Shown here in pieces: positions 25,179-33,442 of a stretch of 64,000 nucleotides of DNA. Source of the DNA: an uncultured Tateyamaria sp. (GTDB lineage Bacteria > Pseudomonadota > Alphaproteobacteria > Rhodobacterales > Rhodobacteraceae). The translations under genes were made by a program, and so were the position numbers. Position 1 is the stretch's first letter, and every line of letters begins with the position of its first letter. Under the pieces are notes generated by a model. The model saw only the letters and a list, made by a program, of their open reading frames with translations. It did not search any database and was not told the DNA's origin. The DNA is taken from assembly GCF_947503465.1 (NCBI RefSeq), contig NZ_CANNDN010000003.1:310001-374000 (forward strand), in the 5' to 3' direction.

Positions 25179-25571
25179 CTACTGACGCCCAAGGCTGGAA
25201 CGCAGTATTGTCATCGCGCTTTTGTATATTGCGAGGGAACGGTCATGCTGTCTCTTGGCATCCGTCGCGCGCAGCATCTCCGTCTCAAGTGAGACAGAAT
25301 TGCCGTCGGGCGCGGCAAAGGTCTGGTCTTCGATCATGTTCGCCTGACCGCTGCCAGCAAGACTGCCATGCAGGTGCGCGGCTCGCGTTGCGCGCTGGGA
25401 AAATGCGCCGTCACTGGCGGGCGCATACACCTCGGTGAATTTGGGAATATCGCGCGCAACGTACCCGGGCGTATCCGCATTCGCCACGTTCTGGGCAATA
25501 ACCGCCTGCCTTTGACCGGCATGCATCGCCATCGCATGTGCGGATTCGAAAATGGCCAGCTTTTGAAACAT
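25179..25571 (-). CDS. flgB: Flagellar proximal rod protein FlgB
   Basis: This 130-residue protein is the first gene of the rod operon. The axial signature is QRQAVIAQNVANADTPGYVA, and the C-terminus (DAKRQHDRSLAIYKSAMTIL) matches FlgB. I chose ATG 25571 (MFQKLAIFES) because GGGAG lies upstream at good spacing; the open frame continues 30 bases further to an unlikely GTG-type start. The gene is divergent from fliI with an 81-base gap containing a TTAAC half site, which could be shared by both promoters. Confidence 0.95.
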   Translation of the reverse strand: MFQKLAIFESAHAMAMHAGQRQAVIAQNVANADTPGYVARDIPKFTEVYAPASDGAFSQRATRAAHLHGSLAGSGQANMIEDQTFAAPDGNSVSLETEMLRATDAKRQHDRSLAIYKSAMTILRSSLGRQ

Positions 25572-25652
25572 CGGGGCTTCTCCCTCGTGTGGTTTCATCA
25601 ACGCTTAACTCTGATTCCCTAAAAAACTGTTTGCAGACATCAGGAGGATCCG

Positions 25653-27008
25653 ATGCGCCACGCTGTACGATTGCAAATGCTGCAATCCAAACTTGCCGAT
25701 ATTCAAGTTGTCCGGCCAATCGGGAGGATTTGCGCCGCGCGTGGGAACGTTCTGAACGTTTCCGGTCTGAACGAAGTGGCGAAGATCGGTGATCGGGTTG
25801 AGGTCACGCGTCAATCCGGTGAGACCTTGTCAGCAGAAATTGTCCAACTCTCACAGACGGATGTGACCATCATTCCTGACGGCGCGTTCGAGGGCATAGC
25901 GCTCGGCGACCGGGTAACCATTGACAGCCAGCCAAAAATTGCGCCGAACGAGACATGGCTTGGCCGCATTGTTGATCCAAACGGAACGCCATTGGATGGT
26001 CGTCCCTTGGGGCAAGGTTTCGTCACCAGGCCTCTCAAATGTGCGCCGCCCGCTGCAGCAACTCGACGCGCTCTGGGTGCGCGTATGAACACCGGGCATG
26101 TGGTGTTTGACACAATGCTCCCGATTGTGCGAGGGCAGCGCATGGGCTTGTTTGCCGGGTCCGGCGTGGGCAAGTCCAGCCTTATGGGGCAATTCGCAAA
26201 GCGCATGTCAGCCGACATTGTCGTGATCGCGATGATCGGCGAACGCGGGCGGGAAGTGAGGCACTTCGTCGACGATGTTCTTGGATCCGAAGGATTGCAG
26301 CGATCCGTAATTGTTGCTGCCACTTCGGACCAATCACCCTTGTTGCGGCGCCGATGTGCCTGGACTGCGATGGCCGTCGCCGAGCATTTCAGAGACGAAG
26401 GGTTGTCAGTGCTGCTTTTGGCGGATTCCATCACCCGATTTGCAGAAGCGCATCGCGAAGTTGCCGTCGCCGCCGGAGAAGCACCGGTTCTACGAGGTTT
26501 CCCTGCATCCACCTCTCACATGATCATGTCCCTGTGTGAAAGAGCTGGACCAGGTGGTCCGAATCACGGCGATATCACGGCGGTGTTCAGCGTTCTTGTT
26601 GCCGGGTCGGACATGGACGAACCGATCGCAGACATCTTGCGCGGTGTTCTCGATGGGCATGTCGTCCTCGACCGCAGTATTGCCGAGCGAGGCCGCTTTC
26701 CAGCGGTGGATGTTTTGCGATCCGTTTCCCGAAGCCTGCCAGGTGCCGCAACCACTCAGGAAAATGAGATGATCGCCGAGACACGAAAACTCTTGGGCTC
26801 GCACGCTCAGAACCAAATGATGATCAGTGCCGGTTTATATACGCAAGGCACGGATCCAGACATTGATACGGCAATTCAAGCGTGGCCCCATTTGGACAAG
26901 GTCATGTCGGTCGTTCATGAGCAAGACGCTGCGCACAGCTTTGACCAACTTGCGCTGGCCCTGAGGCGCGGAGGCGGTCAGGTCGGAAAACAGCGATCGC
27001 CAAGATAG
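25653..27008 (+). CDS. fliI: Flagellar export ATPase FliI
   Basis: This 451-residue hexameric ATPase energises substrate delivery to the export gate. Walker A is GSGVGKS at residues 169-175. Walker B is in VLLLADSITRFAEAHR, and the PAYPPS-like loop is replaced by VLRGFPAS, as in alphaproteobacterial FliI. The C-terminal region (LLGSHAQNQMMISAGLYTQG) fits. The start at MRHAVRLQ follows AGGAGG. It is monocistronic in this window; its usual partners FliH and FliJ are not adjacent. Confidence 0.95.
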   Translation: MRHAVRLQMLQSKLADIQVVRPIGRICAARGNVLNVSGLNEVAKIGDRVEVTRQSGETLSAEIVQLSQTDVTIIPDGAFEGIALGDRVTIDSQPKIAPNETWLGRIVDPNGTPLDGRPLGQGFVTRPLKCAPPAAATRRALGARMNTGHVVFDTMLPIVRGQRMGLFAGSGVGKSSLMGQFAKRMSADIVVIAMIGERGREVRHFVDDVLGSEGLQRSVIVAATSDQSPLLRRRCAWTAMAVAEHFRDEGLSVLLLADSITRFAEAHREVAVAAGEAPVLRGFPASTSHMIMSLCERAGPGGPNHGDITAVFSVLVAGSDMDEPIADILRGVLDGHVVLDRSIAERGRFPAVDVLRSVSRSLPGAATTQENEMIAETRKLLGSHAQNQMMISAGLYTQGTDPDIDTAIQAWPHLDKVMSVVHEQDAAHSFDQLALALRRGGGQVGKQRSPR

Positions 27009-27093
27009 TTGGTTTAGGCGATGATGAGTACGTTAGAAACGAAACCAAGCCACGTGTTCAACTGCTTTCGAGCGTCCGAAACAAAGCGGTGCT

Positions 27094-27882
27094 TCAGCCA
27101 CCGAGAAGCGTAAGAGCTATAGCTGCACCAGACGCACCACCACCGGATGCGCCGAGTTGTGCTCGGGCAAGAAAAGTGGTGATCAGACGATCAAGTGTCT
27201 CTGGTTCAGCAATCTCTGCCGGGCTGCTCACGCCAAGAATGCGTTCTGAGCGCTCTTGAAACACGGTCAATTGTTGATCGATGTCGACCTGACCGAAGGC
27301 CTCAGGCAATCCCAGTGCAGTTTCGAACAGACTGCGTAATGGTGGCTGGCCCATAATTCCGAACCACTTGGATGCATCAGTGCCATCGCTCTGCACCAAA
27401 GCCGGGAGTGTCCGCTCTGCATAGAGGGCAATTCGCATCGTGTCGTCTTGTTCACCTGTGGCGACTTCGAAACTGTTCGCTTGGAAACGGGCGATAATGT
27501 CTTCTGCAAATCCAGGTTGGACCCCACCGCGGAGCTCTCCGGGACCAAGTCCGAACGCTTCGGAAAAGTCGCGATACCTGCTGTCAGTAAATCTGTTGGC
27601 CAGTGCATCATCCGCGGTCGTTCCATCACTCAACATCTTTTGGATGAAGAAGGTGTTGTTGATGTCGTCAGACAGACCAAACGCACCCAAGGCGACGGTC
27701 AGGACTTGCCGGTCAGCGACCAACTCTTCGGCAGATGTAATCGAGGCGATCTTCTCGGCAAAATGGTCGGTATCACGTTTTAGCTGCGTCGACTCGCTGA
27801 ACGTCGCGAGTTGCTGATCATATGTCCGCTGAAGGAACTGCCAGCCAACCAACCCGGATGATATGAGAACCGGTTGATACAT
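27094..27882 (-). CDS. DUF1217 family flagellar-cluster protein
   Basis: This 262-residue protein has no TM except a weak N-terminal hydrophobic patch and no export signal I can assign. The repeated helical segments (TFFIQKMLSDGTTADDALAN; DDTMRIALYAERTLPALVQS) match the DUF1217 proteins found beside flagellar genes in alphaproteobacteria. The N-terminal residues (QPVLISSGLVGWQFLQRTYD) resemble the start of an axial or exported flagellar protein, but the role is not known to me. It lies two bases after flbT and is the last gene of the flaF-flbT run, convergent with fliI. Confidence 0.72.
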   Translation of the reverse strand: MYQPVLISSGLVGWQFLQRTYDQQLATFSESTQLKRDTDHFAEKIASITSAEELVADRQVLTVALGAFGLSDDINNTFFIQKMLSDGTTADDALANRFTDSRYRDFSEAFGLGPGELRGGVQPGFAEDIIARFQANSFEVATGEQDDTMRIALYAERTLPALVQSDGTDASKWFGIMGQPPLRSLFETALGLPEAFGQVDIDQQLTVFQERSERILGVSSPAEIAEPETLDRLITTFLARAQLGASGGGASGAAIALTLLGG

Positions 27883-27884
27883 GG

Positions 27885-28286
27885 TCAGTGATTTGCGGCG
27901 AGCAGGCGCTCTTCACGTGGTAACAACGCACGCAACGCTTTGAGACACTTGTAGTGATCATCTTGAAGCAGCGCATGCGACGCCAAATCCAGATGTTTGC
28001 GGCTGTCAGGGTCAACAAAAACCTGGCTCAGTTCTTCAATGCTTCGCAGCAATGGGTGACGCGCTTCCTGCTTGTCGCTGTCTCCGGACAGAACCAATTG
28101 GATGGCGTAGCAAACCCGTTTGACTGGTGTTTTGGCATCTTCAGGGTGAATTGCGTCTCGCAATCGCAAGATGTGAGCGTCCGGTGTGACGATCGCCAAG
28201 CGGCTGCGACGGTCACCATTTTCAATGACCGCGCCATTGATCAAAACACGTTCCTTGGGGCTCAATTTGAGGATCAGTCCACTCAT
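27885..28286 (-). CDS. flbT: Flagellin mRNA regulator FlbT
   Basis: This 133-residue cytoplasmic regulator matches FlbT along its length: SGLILKLSPKERVLINGAVI, ILRLRDAIHPEDAKTPVKRV and YKCLKALRALLPREERLLA. In Caulobacter FlbT binds the 5' leader of flagellin mRNA and promotes its decay when the hook is incomplete. It overlaps flaF by four bases, and the flagellin gene is immediately upstream on the same strand. The structured flagellin leader at 30.1-30.24 kb is a plausible target. Confidence 0.93.
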   Translation of the reverse strand: MSGLILKLSPKERVLINGAVIENGDRRSRLAIVTPDAHILRLRDAIHPEDAKTPVKRVCYAIQLVLSGDSDKQEARHPLLRSIEELSQVFVDPDSRKHLDLASHALLQDDHYKCLKALRALLPREERLLAANH

Positions 28287-28660
28287 GTCACCGCACCTTC
28301 CGATTTCAAGCCACGCAATACGGCCATGTTGATTTCGAGAAGCGGCAACACCGACGCTTTCTCGCGAAGAATGCGACCCGTATGATGTCGCGTGAAATCG
28401 GCCAGGTAGATAATCCGCGCCTTGAGTTCGTCAGGAAGCGGGTTGGCGTCGTCGGCGATATCCACCACCAAGGCAGTCCACAGTTTCTGGTTCAAATGAA
28501 GCGCATCAGCGAAGGCCGGGAAATTCGCTTTGGACTCGACCGCACGATCCCGCAGTTGTTGCGTGACTTTGGCAATCACTTCGTATTCTGACCTGCGACC
28601 ACTTTTGGTGGATGTCGCGTGTTCGGCGTAACCCTTCAGGGCCTGGGACATCGCATTCAA
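28283..28660 (-). CDS. flaF: Flagellar biosynthesis regulator FlaF
   Basis: This 125-residue partner of FlbT is needed for flagellin synthesis or secretion in alphaproteobacteria. Signature segments are GRRSEYEVIAKVTQQLRDRA, LHLNQKLWTALVVDIADDAN and PLPDELKARIIYLADFTRHH. I favour the TTG start at 28660 (MNAMSQALKGYA): an AGGTG site lies about five bases upstream, and FlaF relatives commonly begin MNA. The ATG at 28651 is the alternative. It follows the fliC terminator hairpin, so it may depend on read-through or its own promoter. Confidence 0.92.
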   Translation of the reverse strand: MNAMSQALKGYAEHATSTKSGRRSEYEVIAKVTQQLRDRAVESKANFPAFADALHLNQKLWTALVVDIADDANPLPDELKARIIYLADFTRHHTGRILREKASVLPLLEINMAVLRGLKSEGAVT

Positions 28661-28684
28661 GGTTTCACCTACTCATTTTTGAAA

Positions 28685-28711
28685 GAAGGAGGCGCGATAT
28701 GCGCCTCCTTC
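28685..28711 (-). terminator. Terminator hairpin after fliC
   Basis: A perfect 11-base-pair stem (GAAGGAGGCGC paired with GCGCCTCCTTC) with a five-base loop lies eight bases after the fliC stop. On the transcribed strand it is followed by TTTC and then a run of A rather than a long T-run, so termination may be partial. That would allow some read-through into flaF-flbT, or serve mainly for 3' stability of the abundant flagellin mRNA. Confidence 0.75.
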
Positions 28712-28718
28712 AAGTGCG

Positions 28719-30107
28719 TTAACGGAAGAGCGACAGGATCGACTGCGGCGCCTGGTTGGCAATCGAAAGCGACTGCACACCCAACTGCTGCTGCGTTTGC
28801 AGCGCCTGCAGGCGTGCGGACACTTCCTCCATATCGGCGTCCACAAGCGACCCGATGCCCGACTTCAAGGAGTCTGTCAGGCTCGAAATGAAGCTCGACT
28901 GGGTTTCAATCCGGTTCTGAGCCGAACCAAATGCCGCCGACGCATCAATCGACTGTTGGATCAGACCGTCAATCGCGGCCAAAGCACCCGTCGCATCCTG
29001 TGTCACGTCAATGTTGGCCAGAGCGCCCAAACCGCCTGAGGACGCATTGGTGCCCGCAGTACCGCCCTGGGTGATCTGCGCGCTGAAATTGATCGCCGCG
29101 CCAGAAGCGTTGCTGATCTGGATTTCATTCTGGTTCACGTCGCCCGCAGTATTCGTGGTGCTGTTGATCGAAGCCGTGTAGTCACCGGATCCGGTGGCCG
29201 CACCAAAGAACGCGTTGATCTGACTGGTCAGTTGGGCTGCAACATCAGTTGTTGAATCGGATTCTGCGGCAACATAGCTGAACGTCCGTGCGCCGGTGGT
29301 AGTACCACCGCCAACAACATTGATCTCAAGGTCGCTCAGGTAGATCTGGTAAGTAGCACCAGCCTGAACTTCGTTCACGGAGAATGTTGCCGTGGTTCCG
29401 TCGGCCAGAGCCGTGGCCGCGTTGGTCGCTTCGTCGGTCAGGTCATCGTTTTCAAAGTAGGAGTTGACCGCGGCGCCAGTTGTGTCGGCGCCATCAGCAA
29501 CCGTTGCACCGTTCAAAGCAGTGAATGCGGCGTTCGCCGCAGTCTGATCGGCACCGCCATCAGCCGTACCCAGAACTTGTGTTGCGGTCGCATCTGTCAC
29601 CGAAAGGTTTTGCCGTACCACATCGATCGAGCTGGACGTCACATTACCGCTCGTGTCGCGGTCAAGCGATGCCAGAATTTCGAAATCAACCGCGCTTGAT
29701 CCGTCAATCAGATTCTGACCGTTGAACTGGGCTGCGCCGACAACGGATGTGATCTGGGCTTCGAACGCGTCGATGTCAGCCTGAATCGCATCAAGATCGA
29801 CATTTTCTTCCTGCGCCGCAACGATACGGCCTTTCATGTCAGTGAGAAGATCGGTGATGGTTTCGGAGGCGTTCCGTGCAACTGCAACGGTAGACTCGCC
29901 GAGCGACAGGCTTTCAGAGATTGCCTTGAACCCCTTGACGTCCGATTCCATCACTTTCGAGATAGCCCAGACGGCCGAGTTGTCCTTGGCGCTCGACACG
30001 GATTTACCGGTCGAAATCTCATTCTGTGTCATCGCCAGGTTTTTGTTGATCCCTTTGAGGGTTTGAAGCGCCACCATTGCGCTGTTGTTCGTAAGAATGC
30101 TCGACAT
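28719..30107 (-). CDS. fliC: Flagellin
   Basis: This 462-residue filament subunit has the conserved N-terminal D0/D1 helices (LTNNSAMVALQTLKGINKNL; EISTGKSVSSAKDNSAVWAI) and C-terminal helices (QNRIETQSSFISSLTDSLKS; LSIANQAPQSILSLFR). The middle is Ala/Thr/Asp-rich and low in aromatics, typical of alphaproteobacterial flagellin. ATG 30107 is chosen because AGGAA lies six bases upstream; a second ATG at 30113 is too close to it. It is the only full flagellin in the window. It is probably regulated after transcription by FlbT/FlaF encoded next to it. Confidence 0.95.
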   Translation of the reverse strand: MSSILTNNSAMVALQTLKGINKNLAMTQNEISTGKSVSSAKDNSAVWAISKVMESDVKGFKAISESLSLGESTVAVARNASETITDLLTDMKGRIVAAQEENVDLDAIQADIDAFEAQITSVVGAAQFNGQNLIDGSSAVDFEILASLDRDTSGNVTSSSIDVVRQNLSVTDATATQVLGTADGGADQTAANAAFTALNGATVADGADTTGAAVNSYFENDDLTDEATNAATALADGTTATFSVNEVQAGATYQIYLSDLEINVVGGGTTTGARTFSYVAAESDSTTDVAAQLTSQINAFFGAATGSGDYTASINSTTNTAGDVNQNEIQISNASGAAINFSAQITQGGTAGTNASSGGLGALANIDVTQDATGALAAIDGLIQQSIDASAAFGSAQNRIETQSSFISSLTDSLKSGIGSLVDADMEEVSARLQALQTQQQLGVQSLSIANQAPQSILSLFR

Positions 30108-30126
30108 GTGCATTTCCTTTTGTCAC

Positions 30127-30236
30127 GGCGCTTTGCGCCCTGGTTTACGTCCCGCCCCCCATGGGACGGCCAAACTGCCGTTCTGACAAATGCACACCCC
30201 GTCTTGGGGTCATGCGCCACCCGTTATCAGGTGCGC
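30127..30236 (-). promoter_or_regulatory. Structured 5' leader of flagellin mRNA
   Basis: The region directly upstream of the fliC ribosome site can form a series of short GC hairpins. They are GGCGC/GCGCC at 30127-30139, GTCCC/GGGAC at 30149-30167, ACGGC/GCCGT at 30166-30181, ACCCC/GGGGT at 30196-30210, and a bulged GCGC-ACC stem at 30214-30236. The second and third share two bases, so they exclude each other. The transcription start is unknown, so how much is transcribed is inferred. Confidence 0.5.
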
Positions 30237-30257
30237 CGCCACCTTTGCGATGATTTG

Positions 30258-30273
30258 ACTAACGCTTCCCTAA
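30258..30273 (-). promoter_or_regulatory. CtrA-like box upstream of fliC
   Basis: On the minus strand it reads TTAG-GGAAGCG-TTAGT, with N7 spacing like the other sites but three mismatches to the consensus. It lies about 150 bases before fliC. I saw no convincing sigma-28 promoter in this gap. Confidence 0.25.
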
Positions 30274-30318
30274 GGAGCGCCAGCGGAAAGGCGCAGATTT
30301 GAATCAATAGCCAACATG

Positions 30319-30678
30319 CTACGCGCGTTTTTCCAGGGTCGTTCCGGGTTTTACGTCCACGCTTGTGCGACGCCCGCGTGCATCGTAGGTGTCCAACGAC
30401 TCTCGCACGCGCCGGATCGCAGCAAGACGCCGGCCCACTGACCGGATACCGTCCGCTGCGGATTCCAGAAGTTCTTGATTGCGGGCAATCTTGGTGCGCA
30501 ACTCGTTCGGGTCGATTGCCGCACTTGACCCAATGTCAGACAAGGCGTCGATAAGGCGGGATTTGCGATCATACAAACGGTTCACCACGTCCAGTTTGCC
30601 TGCAAGAAGCGCCTGACGCTCCGCATCCAGAAGATCATCCATTTCATCAACAACATCTTGATATTCTCTATGTTTCAT
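30319..30678 (-). CDS. FlgN-like flagellar export chaperone
   Basis: This 119-residue protein is helical and charged, with no TM. The pattern VVDEMDDLLDAERQALLAGK, followed by RLYDRKSRLIDALSDIG, resembles FlgN, the chaperone of FlgK and FlgL, which starts with a long helix carrying a conserved Leu/Glu-rich stretch. The C-terminus (TYDARGRRTSVDVKPGTTLE) ends like alphaproteobacterial FlgN-type proteins. It overlaps the 3' end of flgJ by 11 bases, forming a two-gene operon. The FlgN assignment rests on size, pattern and context rather than strong identity. Confidence 0.7.
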   Translation of the reverse strand: MKHREYQDVVDEMDDLLDAERQALLAGKLDVVNRLYDRKSRLIDALSDIGSSAAIDPNELRTKIARNQELLESAADGIRSVGRRLAAIRRVRESLDTYDARGRRTSVDVKPGTTLEKRA

Positions 30679-30949
30679 TGCTGCGTTCCTTCAACGATTC
30701 AAACAACGCCTCCGCCAGGCCAATTCCGCCTGCTTCAACCATCTTTTCGGCCTGCGCTTGTACCAGGAAGGACGAAAACTGATCCTCGCCCGCGCCGCCG
30801 CCAAAAGTATCGCGGCTTTCGCCAAGCCCGGCTGATTTCAACATCTCCGCAAGAAATGCCGCCTCAAGCTGTTCGGCTGCCGCGCGCAGGGACGCGTCCC
30901 GACTTGAGGTCGTCGGCACCAACTGTGTTTGCACTGTGTCTGGGATCAT
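30668..30949 (-). CDS. flgJ: Rod-binding protein, FlgJ N-terminal type
   Basis: This 93-residue protein consists only of the FlgJ N-terminal domain: LRAAAEQLEAAFLAEMLKSA, GAGEDQFSSFLVQAQAEKMV and GGIGLAEALFESLKE. It caps the growing rod. The muramidase domain present in enteric FlgJ is absent, as usual in alphaproteobacteria, so a separate lytic enzyme must open the wall. It overlaps the FlgN-like gene by 11 bases and is divergent from fliK, with a CtrA-like box in the gap. Confidence 0.88.
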   Translation of the reverse strand: MIPDTVQTQLVPTTSSRDASLRAAAEQLEAAFLAEMLKSAGLGESRDTFGGGAGEDQFSSFLVQAQAEKMVEAGGIGLAEALFESLKERSNET

Positions 30950-30998
30950 CAGCGTTCCTTAGAATTCGAATGACTTTCCCGACCTTTGCGCAACAGCG

Positions 30999-31014
30999 GT
31001 AAAGAACCGGTAAC
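30999..31014 (+). promoter_or_regulatory. CtrA-like box between divergent flgJ and fliK
   Basis: It reads GTAA-AGAACCG-GTAAC, matching TTAA-N7-TTAAC except for G in place of the first T of each half. It lies about 50 bases from both the fliK and flgJ starts. Confidence 0.35.
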
Positions 31015-31063
31015 CACGCCCGATGCAATGTGTCCCAGACGTGGAAGAAACCCGGAGAATTGT

Positions 31064-32773
31064 GTGCAACTTGTTCAAGTCATTGATGCGGCCAACACGA
31101 CCAAGGGTCACGCTGGGCCCAAGAACCGATCTGACGCACCGGCGCCAGACACGCCGTTTGAAGGTGTTCTGAATCCAGACGTTCAGGCCGACGATGCAAA
31201 CAAGGCGTCAGAACCGGCCGCCGCGCTGGACCGTACAGAGCAGTCGCCGCAACCAGACCAACATAAACCGCAGTTCGCCAATGAAATCTCTGTCACCCAA
31301 GGCGATGTTGAACAATCGCCCCTGGTGACCCGTTCCGACAGGCGTGCGGTCTCGTCGGAACAGTCCGGCCTGCCTGCAGTTACACGGAACCACACGCCAG
31401 TACGCCCACCTACCGACAGTAGCGCCCCTGCGAGCGCGCAAAGGACCGATAGCGTCCTCGGGGGAACTGATACTTCCAAAAAAGATTCTGCAAATCGAAT
31501 ACAGAATACGTCGCCAATGTCAGCGATGGTGGAGGGACTGGCGATCCCCGCAACCAGGTCTGTACACCACACGTCCTTTCCAATCCCAACGGGTCAAACC
31601 GCGAAGGCGGGCAAACTATGGGGCACAGCGCATGTCCAGATCACCGCAAGCAGCGACGGCCGAACACCGGTTGCCGCGCATCAGACGGGTCACAAGCATA
31701 ACGCCGCAGCAGAATCAATGGCGTCCAACGGCGCTCCAAAAACACATGCTGTAGCACCAATCGTTCCGGTCACGGAGGGCACTGGATTCATACCGAATGC
31801 CGCGCCGACTGCCGTGGGACGATTTTTGCCCGACACCGATGCCGATACCATGCGCACGGGACAAACAACTGCGCCGGTAACGCAGGCGGGTCTGATTTCG
31901 GGTCGCGGCGACGGCGCTGCGATACCAGAGCAGGTCGCGACAACCAGTTCTCTGAGAGACAAGACAGCAGGCTCTATCCTGGCCAATTCTGCGCACAAGG
32001 CAGCGCCGCCTCAAGGTGCCGATGGTGTTCCAGCCGCGCCGGGCCCGACCGATCAAATCAAGTTTATGGTTGAGGGGCACACGCAACGGCATCAATTGGA
32101 AGACGGAACACCTGCCAACAGCGATATTGTCCCGAACAAAGACCGAATGAGACATGCAGACGCGGCTCCAAGTGCAACAAACACGGCTGCGTCGGACATG
32201 CCGAAAATGACACAAACAAACGCCATGCAGGACCAGACCGGGCCACTTGGCCCGTTGGGGACAGATGCCGACCACGCCGTGAAATCGGACCTCCCAATAT
32301 GGGACACCCGCCCGGCGCCGGCAAATTCAAACCCCACCACGGTACAATCGCACCTGTCCCGCGCCGAGATACCGCCACATATCAGTCAGGCCATAGCCGA
32401 TGCGTTTCGTCGCTCGCCTGACAAACCGATCGAACTTGCCCTCAACCCAGCCGAGCTTGGGCGCGTGCGGATGGTGATGTCCACCCAGGAAACAGGCATT
32501 GTCATCACGATCACCGCCGAGCGTGGAGATACGTTGGACCTGATGCGGCGCAACATTGATGATTTGGGAAAATCACTTAATGACCTGGGATTTTCCGACG
32601 TATCATTTGCATTTGAACAAGATCAGAATGCGTCAGGAGACCCTGACGGCAAGGCGCCCGACACATCACACGTTCCCTTGATCGCTCAGGACACGACGGA
32701 CCAATCGAACGGTCCGGCGTCACCTGCGCCTTTGCAAAACATCGCCCTGACCGGCATCGACATGAGGCTTTGA
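31064..32773 (+). CDS. fliK: Flagellar hook-length control protein FliK
   Basis: This protein of about 569 residues is a low-complexity, Pro/Thr/Gln-rich ruler for most of its length. From about residue 455 the conserved C-terminal Flg_hook domain follows: ALNPAELGRVRMVMSTQETG, then VITITAERGDTLDLMRRNID and GFSDVSFAF. FliK measures the hook and triggers the FlhB specificity switch. I chose the GTG at 31064 (QLVQVIDAAN) because GGAG lies six bases upstream; the frame is open 78 bases further, with ATG 31028 as an alternative. It is three bases from flgD on the same strand. Confidence 0.88.
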   Translation: MQLVQVIDAANTTKGHAGPKNRSDAPAPDTPFEGVLNPDVQADDANKASEPAAALDRTEQSPQPDQHKPQFANEISVTQGDVEQSPLVTRSDRRAVSSEQSGLPAVTRNHTPVRPPTDSSAPASAQRTDSVLGGTDTSKKDSANRIQNTSPMSAMVEGLAIPATRSVHHTSFPIPTGQTAKAGKLWGTAHVQITASSDGRTPVAAHQTGHKHNAAAESMASNGAPKTHAVAPIVPVTEGTGFIPNAAPTAVGRFLPDTDADTMRTGQTTAPVTQAGLISGRGDGAAIPEQVATTSSLRDKTAGSILANSAHKAAPPQGADGVPAAPGPTDQIKFMVEGHTQRHQLEDGTPANSDIVPNKDRMRHADAAPSATNTAASDMPKMTQTNAMQDQTGPLGPLGTDADHAVKSDLPIWDTRPAPANSNPTTVQSHLSRAEIPPHISQAIADAFRRSPDKPIELALNPAELGRVRMVMSTQETGIVITITAERGDTLDLMRRNIDDLGKSLNDLGFSDVSFAFEQDQNASGDPDGKAPDTSHVPLIAQDTTDQSNGPASPAPLQNIALTGIDMRL

Positions 32774-32776
32774 ACC

Positions 32777-33442
32777 ATGGACATCAACCAAGTAACCGCA
32801 GCGGCAACCGGCCAGAACAACGCCTTCGGTAGTGCCGCGACATCCAGTGTACTCAGCTCAGATTTTGAGGTTTTCCTACAAATGTTGACGGCGCAAGCGA
32901 AGTATCAGGATCCCCTGGAACCCATCGATTCCTCCGAATATGCGGCGCAGTTGGCACAATTCTCGATGGTGGAACAGCAGGTCATGACCAACGACCTGAT
33001 GCAAGAGATGCTGTCCGCCCTTGGCGCGAACGACATGTCTAGTGCCGCAAACTGGATCGGGATGGAGGCATTGGTTCAGGGCCCGGTTCGCTTTGACGGC
33101 ACCCCGGTCACAATCGCCCCGAACCCACCTGTCGCAGCACAGGACGTGACGCTTATCATCACCAACGAACAAGGAACGGAAGTGGCGCGGCGCAGCCTGC
33201 CAGTCAGCGCGGAACCCTATGTGTGGGATGGTCTAGACAGCAGCGGTTCAGCCTTGCCGCACGGCGAATACAGTTTTCAAATCGAGAGCGCTGCGAACGG
33301 AGAGGTTTTGCTGACAGAACCCGCCCTGGCCTATAATAGGGTAACCGAAGCCCGCGTTGACAGCGGCAACACTCTGCTTGTTCTGGATAGCGGCTACATG
33401 GTGCTGGCGCAAAGTGTCACTGGCCTGCGCGAGCCAGGTTAA
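32777..33442 (+). CDS. flgD: Flagellar hook-capping protein FlgD
   Basis: This 221-residue scaffold caps the growing hook. The N-terminal signature FEVFLQMLTAQAKYQDPLEP, then SSEYAAQLAQFSMVEQQVM, is diagnostic. The C-terminal part is the FlgD Ig/tudor-like region (YVWDGLDSSGSALPHGEYSF). Length is normal. It lies three bases after fliK and closes the flagellar cluster. Its last bases overlap the convergent PuuB-like gene by four. Confidence 0.95.
   Translation: MDINQVTAAATGQNNAFGSAATSSVLSSDFEVFLQMLTAQAKYQDPLEPIDSSEYAAQLAQFSMVEQQVMTNDLMQEMLSALGANDMSSAANWIGMEALVQGPVRFDGTPVTIAPNPPVAAQDVTLIITNEQGTEVARRSLPVSAEPYVWDGLDSSGSALPHGEYSFQIESAANGEVLLTEPALAYNRVTEARVDSGNTLLVLDSGYMVLAQSVTGLREPG

Noticed and set aside
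30114-30318. Sigma-28 promoter for fliC
   Set aside because: I looked for a TAAA-N15-GCCGATAA pattern on the minus strand and found no acceptable match.
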